Positions 51,807-60,977 of a stretch of DNA of 64,000 bases are shown in pieces. Every line of letters starts with the position of its first letter. Position 1 is the first letter of the stretch. The DNA is from Chthonomonas calidirosea T49 (GTDB taxonomy: Bacteria; Armatimonadota; Chthonomonadetes; Chthonomonadales; Chthonomonadaceae): contig NC_021487.1 in the NCBI RefSeq assembly GCF_000427095.1, positions 994,266-1,058,265 on the forward strand, given 5' to 3'. A program made the translations under genes and the position numbers. Below the pieces are notes generated by a model. That model did not search any database. It was not told the DNA's origin and was given only the letters and a program-made list of their open reading frames with translations.

Positions 51807-52351
51807 GCACCTGTTTTAGGGCTTAAGACCATGATGAGCTGTTTGCCCTCTAAAACCGGAGGTCGCTCCACTTGCGCACAGTCGGCGAGTTGCTGGACGA
51901 TTCGCTCCATCGTCTGCTTGCCGAGCTCAGGTCGCGTGATGCCACGCCCAATAAAGCGGAAGGTGACCTTCACCTTATTGCCCTCTTGCAGAAAACGAGC
52001 GATGTTTTTGACCTTGATCTGCAGATCGTGGTCGCTGATCATCCCCGAACGAGGGTCAATACGAACGTCTTTTACCTCGCCCTGCTGCCGCTGCTTCCTC
52101 TGTTGCTCCCGTTCACGCTTTGTCTGCTCATACTTAATGCGACCGTAGTCGCCGATTCTACAGACAGGAGGCTGCGCCATAGGCGCCACCTCTATCAAAT
52201 CCAAGCCCTTTTCCTGGGCTAGTGCGAGCGCATCTCGCACATTCATGATTCCGAGCGCCTGGCCGTTTTCGTCTATCACGCGTACATCGCGCACACGTGT
52301 TTCCCGAGGCCCGCGCAGAATCTGCTCGTTAATACGCAGGTCTTTGTTGAT
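51803..52351 (-). CDS. infC: Translation initiation factor IF-3 (ATC start)
   Basis: 182 aa from the ATC at 52351 (MNKDLRINEQIL...). GGAGG (52360-52364) lies 8 nt upstream of this ATC, and the family N terminus begins at this place. The first conventional in-frame start, GTG 52378, has no ribosome site. IF-3 rejects non-AUG starts, and infC in Escherichia coli and Bacillus uses AUU for autoregulation, so ATC fits that logic. Body: VRVIDENGQALGIMNVRDAL, GLDLIEVAPMAQPPVCRIGDYGRIKYEQ, a basic linker, and the C-terminal domain KVTFRFIGRGITRPELG. Leads the infC-rpmI-rplT(-pheST) group. Confidence 0.95.
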   Translation of the reverse strand: MNKDLRINEQILRGPRETRVRDVRVIDENGQALGIMNVRDALALAQEKGLDLIEVAPMAQPPVCRIGDYGRIKYEQTKREREQQRKQRQQGEVKDVRIDPRSGMISDHDLQIKVKNIARFLQEGNKVKVTFRFIGRGITRPELGKQTMERIVQQLADCAQVERPPVLEGKQLIMVLSPKTGA

Positions 52352-52685
52352 GTCTGCAACCTCCGTTTCGAACCTCACCCAACACCGAGGCTGGGTGCGA
52401 CGTAAAACGGCTCCCCCAAGTTATTCCCATAGAGTACGGCGTAATATACCACTCCATCACGTTTTTGTCAAGAATACCCCAACAGAGCTTCTCTTCCAAA
52501 AGTTCCCTACCGTGAAATTTTGACGCCGTGTTGCGCTCTTACCCGTCTAACCTAGGTGTGGGCAAAAGCTACGACTGGCGCAAATGAAGGAACTTGCTTT
52601 CGCAAGCGGATACCCGTCCATAAGGATGAAACACCAGAGAGGCGTTCTCATCCTAGACCCGCTCCCAGGAAAGGAGAAAGCGAAA
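52352..52685. other. 334-nt divergent spacer between infC and a membrane protein gene
   Basis: On the minus strand: the infC promoter (52443-52471), an 85-nt leader and the infC ribosome site (52360-52364). On the plus strand: an open frame from 52584 without a site, and AAAGGAG ahead of ATG 52686. No clear plus-strand promoter and no RNA gene seen. Confidence 0.6.
52443..52471 (-). promoter_or_regulatory. infC operon promoter
   Basis: TTGACA (complement of 52466-52471), a 17-nt spacer and TATATT (complement of 52443-52448). Predicted start near 52436, leader about 85 nt. Confidence 0.72.
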
Positions 52686-53198
52686 ATGGTCTTCAAACCT
52701 TCTAGCGTGTCATGGCCGATAACTGCAAAGAGACCTATAGAGAGGCTCTCTTCCATAACGCCACTGCAGCGGCGGCGCTATGCGATCCTTCTTGCCTGCA
52801 CTATCCTCCTCCTCGGCCTGCTGCCCCTGATTCTCTTTAGTATGTGGCGCCTATCCCTACAACAAAACACCCTCCTTACCCGTTCTCGTAAGCTGATCGC
52901 CATGCACCCCGGCGAGAAGTATTACTGGGCTTCGCCCAACGAGCTTGTGGTCTGTAAAAATAGCATTCAAATAGGAACGACGGCACGTCAACTCATCCTT
53001 ACTTCTGTTAACTACACACCTACCGACGCCACCTACGCCCTCGCAGCCAAGGGTTCTGTCTTGTTAGGCAGCCTCGTCGTGCACACGTCCTCACTATCGC
53101 CATCAATTTTCCCTGCCACGAGCCCTTCTTACGACGACTGGCCGCGCATGTTCTACAAGGTGCCTGGCAAAAACGCCGTCAGCTTCTATTATATATAG
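52686..53198 (+). CDS. Hypothetical membrane protein, shorter paralogue of the next gene
   Basis: 170 aa, unrecognised. ATG 52686 with AAAGGAG 9 nt upstream; the frame opens at 52584. One transmembrane helix (RRYAILLACTILLLGLLPLILF) is followed by LLTRSRKLIAMHPGEKYYWASPNELVV and, at the end, VPGKNAVSFYYI. These two blocks match LLTRAHELTSIHPESGEIYAWL and VPGGKAVSFVY in the next gene, so the two are tandem paralogues. The middle of the domain is shorter here, and the protein stops where its neighbour continues, suggesting a reduced copy. Confidence 0.7.
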   Translation: MVFKPSSVSWPITAKRPIERLSSITPLQRRRYAILLACTILLLGLLPLILFSMWRLSLQQNTLLTRSRKLIAMHPGEKYYWASPNELVVCKNSIQIGTTARQLILTSVNYTPTDATYALAAKGSVLLGSLVVHTSSLSPSIFPATSPSYDDWPRMFYKVPGKNAVSFYYI

Positions 53199-53294
53199 GC
53201 CATCTCTACTTACAGACTCTACCCACGCAGAAGACCGGTACCAAATGAGCAGCTTAAAGCGATCTCTTATCGAACCAGCATGGAGGCAAATACA

Positions 53295-54209
53295 GTGAGA
53301 ACATCCGTTCTAACAACCTACTCGCAGAAGCGTATAGGCCGCAGCGCGATGCTTGTGATCTTCGCTCTACTTGCTTGCTTGGCTGGCGCACTCCTTCTTC
53401 CCCTTCTTGTTCACTCGTTTCAAAATCCTAATACCCTGCTTACACGAGCCCATGAGCTGACCTCCATCCACCCGGAAAGCGGTGAGATATACGCCTGGCT
53501 CTCGGCCGACCAGGTGGTGTTCTATCGCCAAACAGCCCCCGTCTACACCGGCGGTGTTCTCCCAATCCGAACATACGACCTCACACATCATCTAACCACT
53601 CCTGTTCCAACTAACGCGTTGCAGGCGAATCCATCACTCCTCGCGGCCCTAGGACGAAGCACCATAGAGGTGCTCACCAGCCGTGCCCAACTCGCTCTCT
53701 ATCAGGCAAGTAGCCCTCTGCTGCCTTCCAATCTACATGTTCTCTTCAACACGCGCCATCAGTACGGCTTTGGAAGTCTGTTGCCTGATCTGCACATCTC
53801 TTTCTCCGTCACGCTTACCCCTCCTGCCCCTCCCATACCGCCAGGCACCACTCTCATCGGTTACGCTTCAACCGCCTCCGATTCGCGCGTCTACCTTACG
53901 CAGCAGCCTCTACCTGCGCCGATGTTCTTGAGATGGCTAAAGCGTATTTTTCCCAAACTTCCCAACCCTCAAAAAACGCTCTTCACGCTTTGGCTCTATC
54001 CGCAACATAGCGGACAGCTCCAAAAGCTGGGCGAGCTGGTGGTTAATACCCCTCCGAAACCCGCTCGATTTTTGGTTTTTCCAACCGACCCTCTTGACCT
54101 CCGCACCGTCCCTGGAGGGAAGGCCGTTAGTTTTGTTTACAACCATAGACTCTACTATTTGCCGTTACCAACGAACGCTGCGCCATCCTCCGTTTCGAAC
54201 ACAGAGTGA
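53295..54209 (+). CDS. Hypothetical membrane protein, longer tandem paralogue
   Basis: 304 aa, unrecognised. GTG 53295 is preferred because GGAGG lies 8 nt upstream; ATG 53280 is in frame without a site. One transmembrane helix (AMLVIFALLACLAGALLLPLLV) anchors an extracytoplasmic domain, strand-rich with Pro-rich loops (LTPPAPPIPPGTT), ending VPGGKAVSFVYNHRLYYLPL. Shares blocks with the gene before it. Function unknown; possibly a sensor-like or propeller-derived domain. Confidence 0.72.
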   Translation: MRTSVLTTYSQKRIGRSAMLVIFALLACLAGALLLPLLVHSFQNPNTLLTRAHELTSIHPESGEIYAWLSADQVVFYRQTAPVYTGGVLPIRTYDLTHHLTTPVPTNALQANPSLLAALGRSTIEVLTSRAQLALYQASSPLLPSNLHVLFNTRHQYGFGSLLPDLHISFSVTLTPPAPPIPPGTTLIGYASTASDSRVYLTQQPLPAPMFLRWLKRIFPKLPNPQKTLFTLWLYPQHSGQLQKLGELVVNTPPKPARFLVFPTDPLDLRTVPGGKAVSFVYNHRLYYLPLPTNAAPSSVSNTE

Positions 54210-54247
54210 ACGATGTTTGCAATTTTTGAGAGTTACGTCTTACATTT

Positions 54248-55534
54248 TCAAGGCCTTCGCTGCAGCTGTCCCAACATCTCGTAGACCCTTACCGTCGCCT
54301 GATTTACCAGCCTCTCACCAGCGCCCACCTCTATCCACGCTGTAGGGCCGCTGGCCCCGTACCCTCCGTACGCCGCCGCACGAATCGTTGGGAAATAGCC
54401 GAAATAGCCGTTGGCATAACCTAACAACAGGCTATCCCGGACGGGGCAGCACTCCCGCCAACTTTGTTGGAAAGCGACAAAGGGCTCGCCGGGGATGGTC
54501 ATCAGCGCTAATCGCTTTCCAATGAGCACGGTGGTAAGAGGTACTCGGCTCTCCTGCTCCATGCGAGGATTAAACCAGCGAGCGAACTCCTCACCAAAGC
54601 TCTTAATAGCCGCTCGCCACGCTGAAGGCCGATATCGAGGTCGAAAGCGCAGGACCTCCTCTGTGCAGCCGATAGTGGTATCCTCCCAAATCTCGGTTCG
54701 AACGCCGCTTGCCACCCGTATCACCTCTTCTCCCAACCGTAAACCTGTCCAGTCCCGTAGCTTTATCTCGTTCTCCAACGGTGGAAGGTGCGCATAGTAG
54801 GGGTTGATGTCCCCCGTGGCTCCCTGAAGGAAGAAGCAGATCGGCTTGTTGTCAAACGCTTCGCGAACCATCCGCACGGTGACCCCAGGAAAATCGGCGG
54901 AATAGTTGAGGTTCACCGCATCCAAAACGACGGGATGACAGGCATGGTGTGCCAGAATTGCCAGTGGTTCACCATCATAGGTATCCAACCGAAGAACCGT
55001 AACGGTGGGATCTACAGGAGCGGTCGGAATCCGTTGTGGGTTGCTAGAGAACCAAATAACCGTACCATCTGGCTCTATCCTAAGTCGGTTATGACCGATA
55101 AAGGCGCGCCCATAGCCTATTCCAAGTCGCACCGGTTGCAGCCCTTTGACTGCCGTGTCTGTCGCCTGCACTATCTGCTCTAAAGCTGTCTGTTCCCATG
55201 GAGGCGTGCCGCCTGTGTACTCTTCCTGAATCACCGGTCCGGAATGAGTATGGGTCGCCGCGACAATAAGATAGTTAATTCCGCAACGCGTCCTCAACGC
55301 TCCTCTTAATTGCGCCAGGGAGGTCGCTCCAAACGTTCTTCCTAGGTCAAGCGATATCAAAGCGAGCCGCCTTAAGCCAGACTCCAGCACCAGCACGCGC
55401 GCATAGAGCGGATCGAGCACCCCCTGTGCAGGTTCTTTTCTCGCTGCGTAGCCCCACATCGGCAACCCTATTGGCGGCGTAATATCTCTCTCGGCCACAC
55501 CTGCCTTCAGATCAGCAACGCCCCTCCTTCTCAT
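54248..55534 (-). CDS. Neutral/alkaline ceramidase-like protein
   Basis: 428 aa. The N-terminal domain matches the neutral ceramidase fold: GVAERDITPPIGLPMWGYA, LALISLDLGRTF, the metal-site motif VAATHTHSGP, LAILAHHACHPVVLDAVNLNYSADFPG and FFLQGATGDINP. It lacks a signal peptide and the C-terminal Ig-like domain of secreted ceramidases, so it is a short cytosolic homologue; bacterial proteins of this type may cleave other amides. CAGGAAAA precedes ATG 55534. Confidence 0.85.
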   Translation of the reverse strand: MRRRGVADLKAGVAERDITPPIGLPMWGYAARKEPAQGVLDPLYARVLVLESGLRRLALISLDLGRTFGATSLAQLRGALRTRCGINYLIVAATHTHSGPVIQEEYTGGTPPWEQTALEQIVQATDTAVKGLQPVRLGIGYGRAFIGHNRLRIEPDGTVIWFSSNPQRIPTAPVDPTVTVLRLDTYDGEPLAILAHHACHPVVLDAVNLNYSADFPGVTVRMVREAFDNKPICFFLQGATGDINPYYAHLPPLENEIKLRDWTGLRLGEEVIRVASGVRTEIWEDTTIGCTEEVLRFRPRYRPSAWRAAIKSFGEEFARWFNPRMEQESRVPLTTVLIGKRLALMTIPGEPFVAFQQSWRECCPVRDSLLLGYANGYFGYFPTIRAAAYGGYGASGPTAWIEVGAGERLVNQATVRVYEMLGQLQRRP

Positions 55535-55727
55535 TTTTCCTGCACCTCACCGATTTTTTGTTGTGGTGATTAGATTTCGGTGGAATACTCCGTTTCTCCT
55601 GTTCCAGCATCATCTTTGTTTTACACAAGTTGTCACGATCTTCCCCATAAGGCGTTTTTTGTGGCTAAGATGCGTTCTGCTTTATGTTATTAGGGGCGCA
55701 TGTATATCCATTCAACGGAGACTCCAA

Positions 55728-56687
55728 ATGAAGCCCTCTTATGTCGTGCAGCTTATCGGCCTTTTAAGCTTTATAGCCGTTAGCTTCGCGCCTTGCGCGT
55801 CTGCTGCTGATATCAAGCTCACAAAAGACATCGACCCACAAGCTCTCCTTCTCCTCCAAAAACTGCAAGATACCTACTCGCATTGCACCGCCTGTTGCCT
55901 ACAGGAGAAAACGTTCGCAACCAATGAGCCTAACAAAGGCAAATCCCAAACAAGTGTCGGCATGAACACCTATCTTTTCCGTGCACCCGATTACCTCTAC
56001 TGCCTACGCGAACTTCCTGCAGATAAGAACTATCCGGCCGATCACATTCTGTTCTTTGTAGATGGCGAATCGCTCTACGCTCTATCCTACAATCACTCCG
56101 ACCACTACGTAAAAATGCCGCTCACAGCCGATCAAAAACAGCGGACGGCCTTGCCGCAACTCGTTGATACGGCCGATTCCCCACTCCTCGACCTCTTAGC
56201 GGGCTCTGCTGTCAGCGATCTCAGCGATCTCATAGAAATAGACAAAGGTCTGTTCTCGGCGCCTTATAGATTTCTATCATCATTTGCTTCATCCGATGTG
56301 TCCGGTATTGAATCGTTAAAAGTTGTTTCAAGCACACCTAAACAGAGCGTAGTGGATTTTTATATCACTCTCACGCTTACTCAATCGAAGCGGACGGGAC
56401 ATGTGACAATGGAGTGGAAGTTTTATCTCACTACCGAGCCCTCGGGCCAGACGCTGCTCACCCGCTACGAAAAGAACCTGCGAATAGACAATTTTAATGC
56501 CCATGGTGTCGAAGCATCTATGAGTGCAACAGTGACTAACATTTTCTTCTCCAACAGCACCGATGAGGGCTATCTCTGGCTCGCCTTCGCGCCTCCCCAA
56601 GGTGCAAAAGAACAGGACGCACCGGCCGGAACTAGTCTCGACGCGATCGACAAGCAGATCGGGTGGAACGATTTTAGCGACCCTTAA
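55728..56687 (+). CDS. Exported LolA/DUF2092-like protein
   Basis: 319 aa from ATG 55728 with GGAGA 7 nt upstream; the frame opens at 55563 but that part lacks a ribosome site. Signal peptide YVVQLIGLLSFIAVSFAPCASAADI. The mature start DPQALLLLQKLQDTYSHCTACCLQEKTF and the repeated strands resemble the half-barrel of LolA/LolB or DUF2092 periplasmic proteins. Cys-rich near the start (C-TACC). Function not established; a lipid- or lipoprotein-binding role would fit the fold (inference). Confidence 0.68.
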   Translation: MKPSYVVQLIGLLSFIAVSFAPCASAADIKLTKDIDPQALLLLQKLQDTYSHCTACCLQEKTFATNEPNKGKSQTSVGMNTYLFRAPDYLYCLRELPADKNYPADHILFFVDGESLYALSYNHSDHYVKMPLTADQKQRTALPQLVDTADSPLLDLLAGSAVSDLSDLIEIDKGLFSAPYRFLSSFASSDVSGIESLKVVSSTPKQSVVDFYITLTLTQSKRTGHVTMEWKFYLTTEPSGQTLLTRYEKNLRIDNFNAHGVEASMSATVTNIFFSNSTDEGYLWLAFAPPQGAKEQDAPAGTSLDAIDKQIGWNDFSDP

Positions 56688-56789
56688 GCGTGGTGCGTAG
56701 AAAACCTCATTGAACAGCTCAAGCGCTTTCACTCCCAAGCTTCTCAGCCCGCTCTAAGGTGCGCTCAGTTCTCCAGGAAAGGCGTAAGC

Positions 56790-57653
56790 CTAGTTGGTTA
56801 TCAGCTGAACTCCGGTAAGCCTTGGCGGAAGAGGTTGGTGGTGCGCTTTCAATGCGTCTAAGAACGCAGTTACCAGGGTAACTACGACCGATTCGGTTTT
56901 GACCGCCCCTAAACCATAGCCAGCAAAGTTCATGTGATTACTTCCTTTGATAACAGCCAGCCAGTTCCCCGCGCTTGGGAGACCCTCAAAAGCCTTCATG
57001 CGCCAGTGATAGTCTCCTTCTAACCCTTCATCTTGGGTTCCCGTGATCATCAAAATCGGTGACCTAATGGTTTCAGACGATCTCGCAGGAAAGATCACCC
57101 CCGGTCCATGGGGAGAGAGCGCGACATAGGCATCGAACCCTCCCTGAGGATGTAAATGAAACTTATTTTGGGCTCCTGCCTCCAACTGAACCGTAATGGC
57201 TCCCATAGAGTGGCCGATGAGGGCCTTGAAGGAAGGGTGGACCTTCTTCTGTACCCACTGAAGAGCTGCCGCGATATCCTCAAACCGAGCTGTGTAGTTT
57301 TGAGGATTGTTCACTATCTCAGCTAGTCCATCGCGCAAGCCCTTCGCACGAACCGCTTTCGCTAAGGCTTGAGGGCCACTTTCCGGATGCTCCACAACAA
57401 CAGCCAACCACCCATCTTTACTAAGAGCCTCTCCTAGGTAGCTATACCCGCGCTCTGTGCCCCCGGCGCCAGGCGAGATAATGGCCACGGCTGGATCCTT
57501 TGTATCGCTCGGCTCATAAACCATAAGCGCAAGGATACGGCCATCGGAGCGCTTTACATGAACCAATGTCTGCGCTCTAGCCGCCATGGAGTTTAGCAGC
57601 ATAAAGTTCGTGGTTAGTAGGAGTGTAAGGCTTGCTAGAAAAGTTGCACGCAT
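56790..57653 (-). CDS. Exported alpha/beta hydrolase
   Basis: 287 aa. Signal peptide ATFLASLTLLLTTNFMLL...ARAQ. The nucleophile elbow is ALIGHSMGAITVQ (Ser in G-H-S-M-G), with the oxyanion region VAIISPGAGGTERGYSYLGE and PILMITGTQDEGLEGD carrying the acid. The catalytic His is likely in IKGSNHMNFAGYG. Resembles dienelactone-hydrolase or platelet-activating-factor-acetylhydrolase-like esterases. AAGG lies 6 nt before ATG 57653. 11 nt after glyS, so probably co-transcribed. Confidence 0.88.
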   Translation of the reverse strand: MRATFLASLTLLLTTNFMLLNSMAARAQTLVHVKRSDGRILALMVYEPSDTKDPAVAIISPGAGGTERGYSYLGEALSKDGWLAVVVEHPESGPQALAKAVRAKGLRDGLAEIVNNPQNYTARFEDIAAALQWVQKKVHPSFKALIGHSMGAITVQLEAGAQNKFHLHPQGGFDAYVALSPHGPGVIFPARSSETIRSPILMITGTQDEGLEGDYHWRMKAFEGLPSAGNWLAVIKGSNHMNFAGYGLGAVKTESVVVTLVTAFLDALKAHHQPLPPRLTGVQLITN

Positions 57654-57664
57654 GTCGAACCTTG

Positions 57665-59080
57665 TTAACCTTTCTTCGGCATAATGCGCTCTCGAATATA
57701 GTTGTACAACTCTTTAATTGGAACGCGCTCTTGCTTCATAGTATCTCGATCGCGCACCGTCACCGTATCTTTTAGGCCATTATCCTCCGCCCGTCCTATT
57801 GTGTCGAAATCCACCGTCACGCAAAACGGTGTGCCGATCTCATCCTGTCGGCGATAGAGCTTCCCAATGCCTGCTGTATCGTCGTAGACCGTACGAAACT
57901 CGCCCGCCTCTTGCAACATTCGCTTAATACGCTTGGCAGTCTCTACGATCTGCGGTTCGTTCTTCTTTAAAGGAAGCACGGCCACCTTTATTGGGGCTAA
58001 GGCCGGTTTAAGTCGCAGCACCACACGCGTTTCTCCGTTATCCAGGCGCTCCTCGTCGTAGGCCTCACATAAAATGGCCAAAACCCCACGATCTACTCCC
58101 GCTGAAGGTTCGATAACATAGGGCACGATATGCCGATTGCTTGCCTGGTCAAAGTAGGTGAGACGCTCCGTGGAGTGCTCGTTTTTCTTAACCTTTGCGG
58201 TGATCTGAAGCTTATCTTGGTCGCGGGTGTGCGAGCCGAGATCGAAATCGGTGCGATTGGCGATTCCCTCAAGCTCTTCGGTTCCGATGGGATAGCGATA
58301 CATAATATCCACCGTCCGCTTTGAGTAGTGGGCAAGCTCATGAGGAGGCACCTCATAGAGTGAGAGGCGATCTGGGCTAAGGCCGCACACCTTAATCCAC
58401 CACTCCAAATGGTCTTTAATGAAGGCCTCATGAATAGCCTCATCTTCCCCAGGACGGCAGAAGTACTCTATCTCCATCTGCTCGAATTCACGGGTGCGGA
58501 ACACGAAGTTACGCGGGGTTACCTCATTGCGGAATGCTTTGCCGATCTGTGCAACACCAAAAGGCAGTTTGCGGCCGGTGGAGTCAAGTACATTTTTGAA
58601 GTTAATGAAAATACCTTGTGCGGTTTCAGGGCGCAAATAGGCGAAAGACTCTGGGTCCGGCACCGGCCCTACCTGCGTTTTAAACATCATATTAAACGGC
58701 CGTGGCTCGGTAAGCTCGCCCTCGCATTCACCGGGATGAAGTTTCGGGTGCTTTAAACAGCTAGCCTCCTGCAACTTGTCGGCGCGAAAGCGGCCTTTAC
58801 AGAGCTTGCAGTCCACAAGAGGGTCTACAAAGGTATCTTCATGACCGGAGTAGTACCAGACCCACCTATTCATAAGAATAGCCGAATCTAGGCCCTCCAT
58901 ATCGTCTCGGTCGTACACATTGTGCTGCCACCAGAGACGCTTAAGATTATTTTTTAACTCTACCCCTAAGGGACCGTAGTCGAAAGTTCCTTGTAGTCCT
59001 CCATATATCTCGCTTCCGGGGAAAATGAAACCTCGTCGTTTACACAACGATACGATCTGGTCTAAGGTCTGCGCAGCCAT
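57665..59080 (-). CDS. glyS: Glycine--tRNA ligase (class II, alpha2 type)
   Basis: 471 aa. The N terminus [17 protein letters not shown], the zinc-like cysteines CKLCKGRF, motif [43 protein letters not shown] (motif 2) and the motif 3 strip [18 protein letters not shown] define the homodimeric enzyme. The C-terminal anticodon-binding domain ([21 protein letters not shown] ... [30 protein letters not shown]) is intact. The ribosome site is weak (AAGGAA far upstream of ATG 59080). Confidence 0.97.
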   Translation of the reverse strand: MAAQTLDQIVSLCKRRGFIFPGSEIYGGLQGTFDYGPLGVELKNNLKRLWWQHNVYDRDDMEGLDSAILMNRWVWYYSGHEDTFVDPLVDCKLCKGRFRADKLQEASCLKHPKLHPGECEGELTEPRPFNMMFKTQVGPVPDPESFAYLRPETAQGIFINFKNVLDSTGRKLPFGVAQIGKAFRNEVTPRNFVFRTREFEQMEIEYFCRPGEDEAIHEAFIKDHLEWWIKVCGLSPDRLSLYEVPPHELAHYSKRTVDIMYRYPIGTEELEGIANRTDFDLGSHTRDQDKLQITAKVKKNEHSTERLTYFDQASNRHIVPYVIEPSAGVDRGVLAILCEAYDEERLDNGETRVVLRLKPALAPIKVAVLPLKKNEPQIVETAKRIKRMLQEAGEFRTVYDDTAGIGKLYRRQDEIGTPFCVTVDFDTIGRAEDNGLKDTVTVRDRDTMKQERVPIKELYNYIRERIMPKKG

Positions 59081-59162
59081 GATAGGTATGCAAAATTCCT
59101 TTCTAAGGAGAACTCGTGGCAGTATGTTTTACCTCAATTTGGGGCAGATACTGTCCTCTTTC

Positions 59163-59837
59163 TCATCCCTTGCCAAGCTTGTAGGAATCGCTGCCAGAGG
59201 AACGCCGCCGAAACCGCATGAGCACCCCATCGAACCAGGCATCCACAATCTCATAAAGTATCCAAAGCAGAATCGCAAAAACGAGTATCACCTTGAGAAG
59301 CGCAGGGGTCTGAAACACGTGAACGATGCTGAACCAAACCGCCTTTGGATGCAACGCCACCTCCCAAGAGTTAAGTCGCACGACGAGCCCCAAATAGACG
59401 CCCAAGGAGATCAGAAGAAAAAAGGGCACAGCAAAGAAGCCGGGCTGCAGGCGTGCCTGACGCAGAACGCACGCAACCGGCCGAATCGCCAAAGCATAAC
59501 AGAGGATACCATAGCCGCTGTAGAGAAGGAAGAAGAACCCGAGCTTTGCTACCTGCAACTGCTGCCGCGGCGTTATCGCGGTATCTCGCAATTGCACCAG
59601 AGGGCTATCTGTGAAGAAGTGCCTCCATTCGGTAAGCAAATAACAGGTATTGGGCAGAAACACTAGCCATAAGAGGCACAGAGGAACAAAAATAAGAACC
59701 CAAAAAAAAGCCGCCAGGCCACGCCGCATCACACGCCGCTGTTTAAACCAACCGGCTAATAGAAAGCCTAAAACAACGGGTATAGTCGCTAGCGTGAGGT
59801 TATAAAGAACATAAGGCGGTGATTGCAGGGAATGCAT
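59163..59837 (-). CDS. DUF1361 integral membrane protein
   Basis: 224 aa with six or seven predicted membrane helices. DUF1361 hallmarks are LLWLVFLPNTCYLLTEWRHF, the pore-side Gly-rich helix and ISLGVYLGLVVRLNSWEVALHP. Function of the family is unknown. Separated by 21 nt from the small membrane protein gene upstream and 82 nt from glyS. Confidence 0.87.
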   Translation of the reverse strand: MHSLQSPPYVLYNLTLATIPVVLGFLLAGWFKQRRVMRRGLAAFFWVLIFVPLCLLWLVFLPNTCYLLTEWRHFFTDSPLVQLRDTAITPRQQLQVAKLGFFFLLYSGYGILCYALAIRPVACVLRQARLQPGFFAVPFFLLISLGVYLGLVVRLNSWEVALHPKAVWFSIVHVFQTPALLKVILVFAILLWILYEIVDAWFDGVLMRFRRRSSGSDSYKLGKG

Positions 59838-59858
59838 CGCGTCTTTTATACTCCTCCT

Positions 59859-60068
59859 CTATGGCTCTTTAGGCGGAGAGGGCATGTCTCGAAAAAGCTG
59901 ATAGCCCAACCGTAAGAGCACAAAACCGCACAGAACGAACAGCCAGGCCACTAACTGCCCCTCAAAAACACCAAAAAGCCCCCCGATGAGCCATAGCCCT
60001 CCGATGCTTAAGACACAACCGCCCCACAGCTTTTTCAGCCGATTGGGTTTGGCCTTAGGGTGCGGCAT
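59859..60068 (-). CDS. Small two-helix membrane protein
   Basis: 69 aa, unrecognised. Basic start (MPHPKAKPNRLKKLW), two hydrophobic helices (CVLSIGGLWLIGGLFGVF and LVAWLFVLCGFVLLRLGY) and a Pro-rich end. The start overlaps the end of the ChaN-like gene by 14 nt, so it depends on that transcript. GGAGGG lies 14 nt upstream, rather far. Confidence 0.65.
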   Translation of the reverse strand: MPHPKAKPNRLKKLWGGCVLSIGGLWLIGGLFGVFEGQLVAWLFVLCGFVLLRLGYQLFRDMPSPPKEP

Positions 60069-60975
60069 CGGTGTTCGCCGTTCCCTCCTTCGGATAGGTA
60101 AGAATTACGAAATCGCCCGCCTGTAGCGCAGACGCCTCTGGGACGTCGTGCGTTCGCATTTTCTGTATCGAGATCACTACGATCTTCAGCCGAGGACGCA
60201 GCTGTTTAACACGATCTACAATGCCCCACCCATAATCGCTATGCATTCGTCCGTTGATCTGCAGAAGATGGATCCTGGGATGCCGATCGTGAAAGCGGAC
60301 CAACGAGTCCGCCATCGTCGCGTCCCAAAGCGCCTGTGCCTCCTTCATATGCTGCAAGGTAGGCATGGCGGGATCGGCCATATTCTGCCCTTCATGCGCC
60401 GGCCCTAAAACAGTATCCAGCGCCTTGGAGTAGCCCTCCGGTAGCTGCATGGAGTAGGGTAAGGGAGGTAAGAAGACCTTCGAGGCTTTTGGAAGCCTTT
60501 CCAGTGCCTGCATACCCTCTCGACTCACTAAATTCACGTACCTACGGGGCGCATTGGCGGCAAGCACCGGTAGACCATGTGTCTTACAAAACTCTACCAA
60601 TGGCCGATAGTCCGTTTTATAGTTTGGCCAGGGGCGACTGCACGCCAGAAACTGCGGCTCCGTGATAAACCCCTGCAGATACTCATCGAGCGGTAACTGC
60701 ACGTCGCGCTCGAACATCTCTAAAGAGAGGGCAAGCTGTGGATGCGCTTTATAGAGATCCTCGAGTATTTGTAACTCTAATAGATGGGCTTGAGGGTCAT
60801 CGTGCTCTTCACCGACGAACACAATATCTGCTGTAACCAACTGCTGTAACATCTGAGACAAAGTACAAGGCTTCCCGCTAGCGTAGACGATATCGTTCGT
60901 GGTCTGCGACAAAGCCCTTCCCTCATAACCTATGCTAAGCAAGGCAATAAGCATGAAACACAAGAAAATGCGCAT
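60055..60975 (-). CDS. ChaN-family haem-regulated (lipo)protein-like
   Basis: 306 aa. Signal peptide MRIFLCFMLIALLSIGYEGRA. ChaN/DUF399 domain: ADIVFVGEEHDDPQAHLLEL, LALSLEMFERDVQLPLDEYL, PVLAANAPRRYVN, AQALWDATMADSLVRF and LLQINGRMHSDYGWG. ChaN binds haem in Campylobacter; here no lipobox Cys is seen, so it is soluble in the periplasm. 2 nt separate it from the glucosidase gene upstream, a sign of one transcript. Confidence 0.85.
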   Translation of the reverse strand: MRIFLCFMLIALLSIGYEGRALSQTTNDIVYASGKPCTLSQMLQQLVTADIVFVGEEHDDPQAHLLELQILEDLYKAHPQLALSLEMFERDVQLPLDEYLQGFITEPQFLACSRPWPNYKTDYRPLVEFCKTHGLPVLAANAPRRYVNLVSREGMQALERLPKASKVFLPPLPYSMQLPEGYSKALDTVLGPAHEGQNMADPAMPTLQHMKEAQALWDATMADSLVRFHDRHPRIHLLQINGRMHSDYGWGIVDRVKQLRPRLKIVVISIQKMRTHDVPEASALQAGDFVILTYPKEGTANTDAAP

Positions 60976-60977
60976 CG

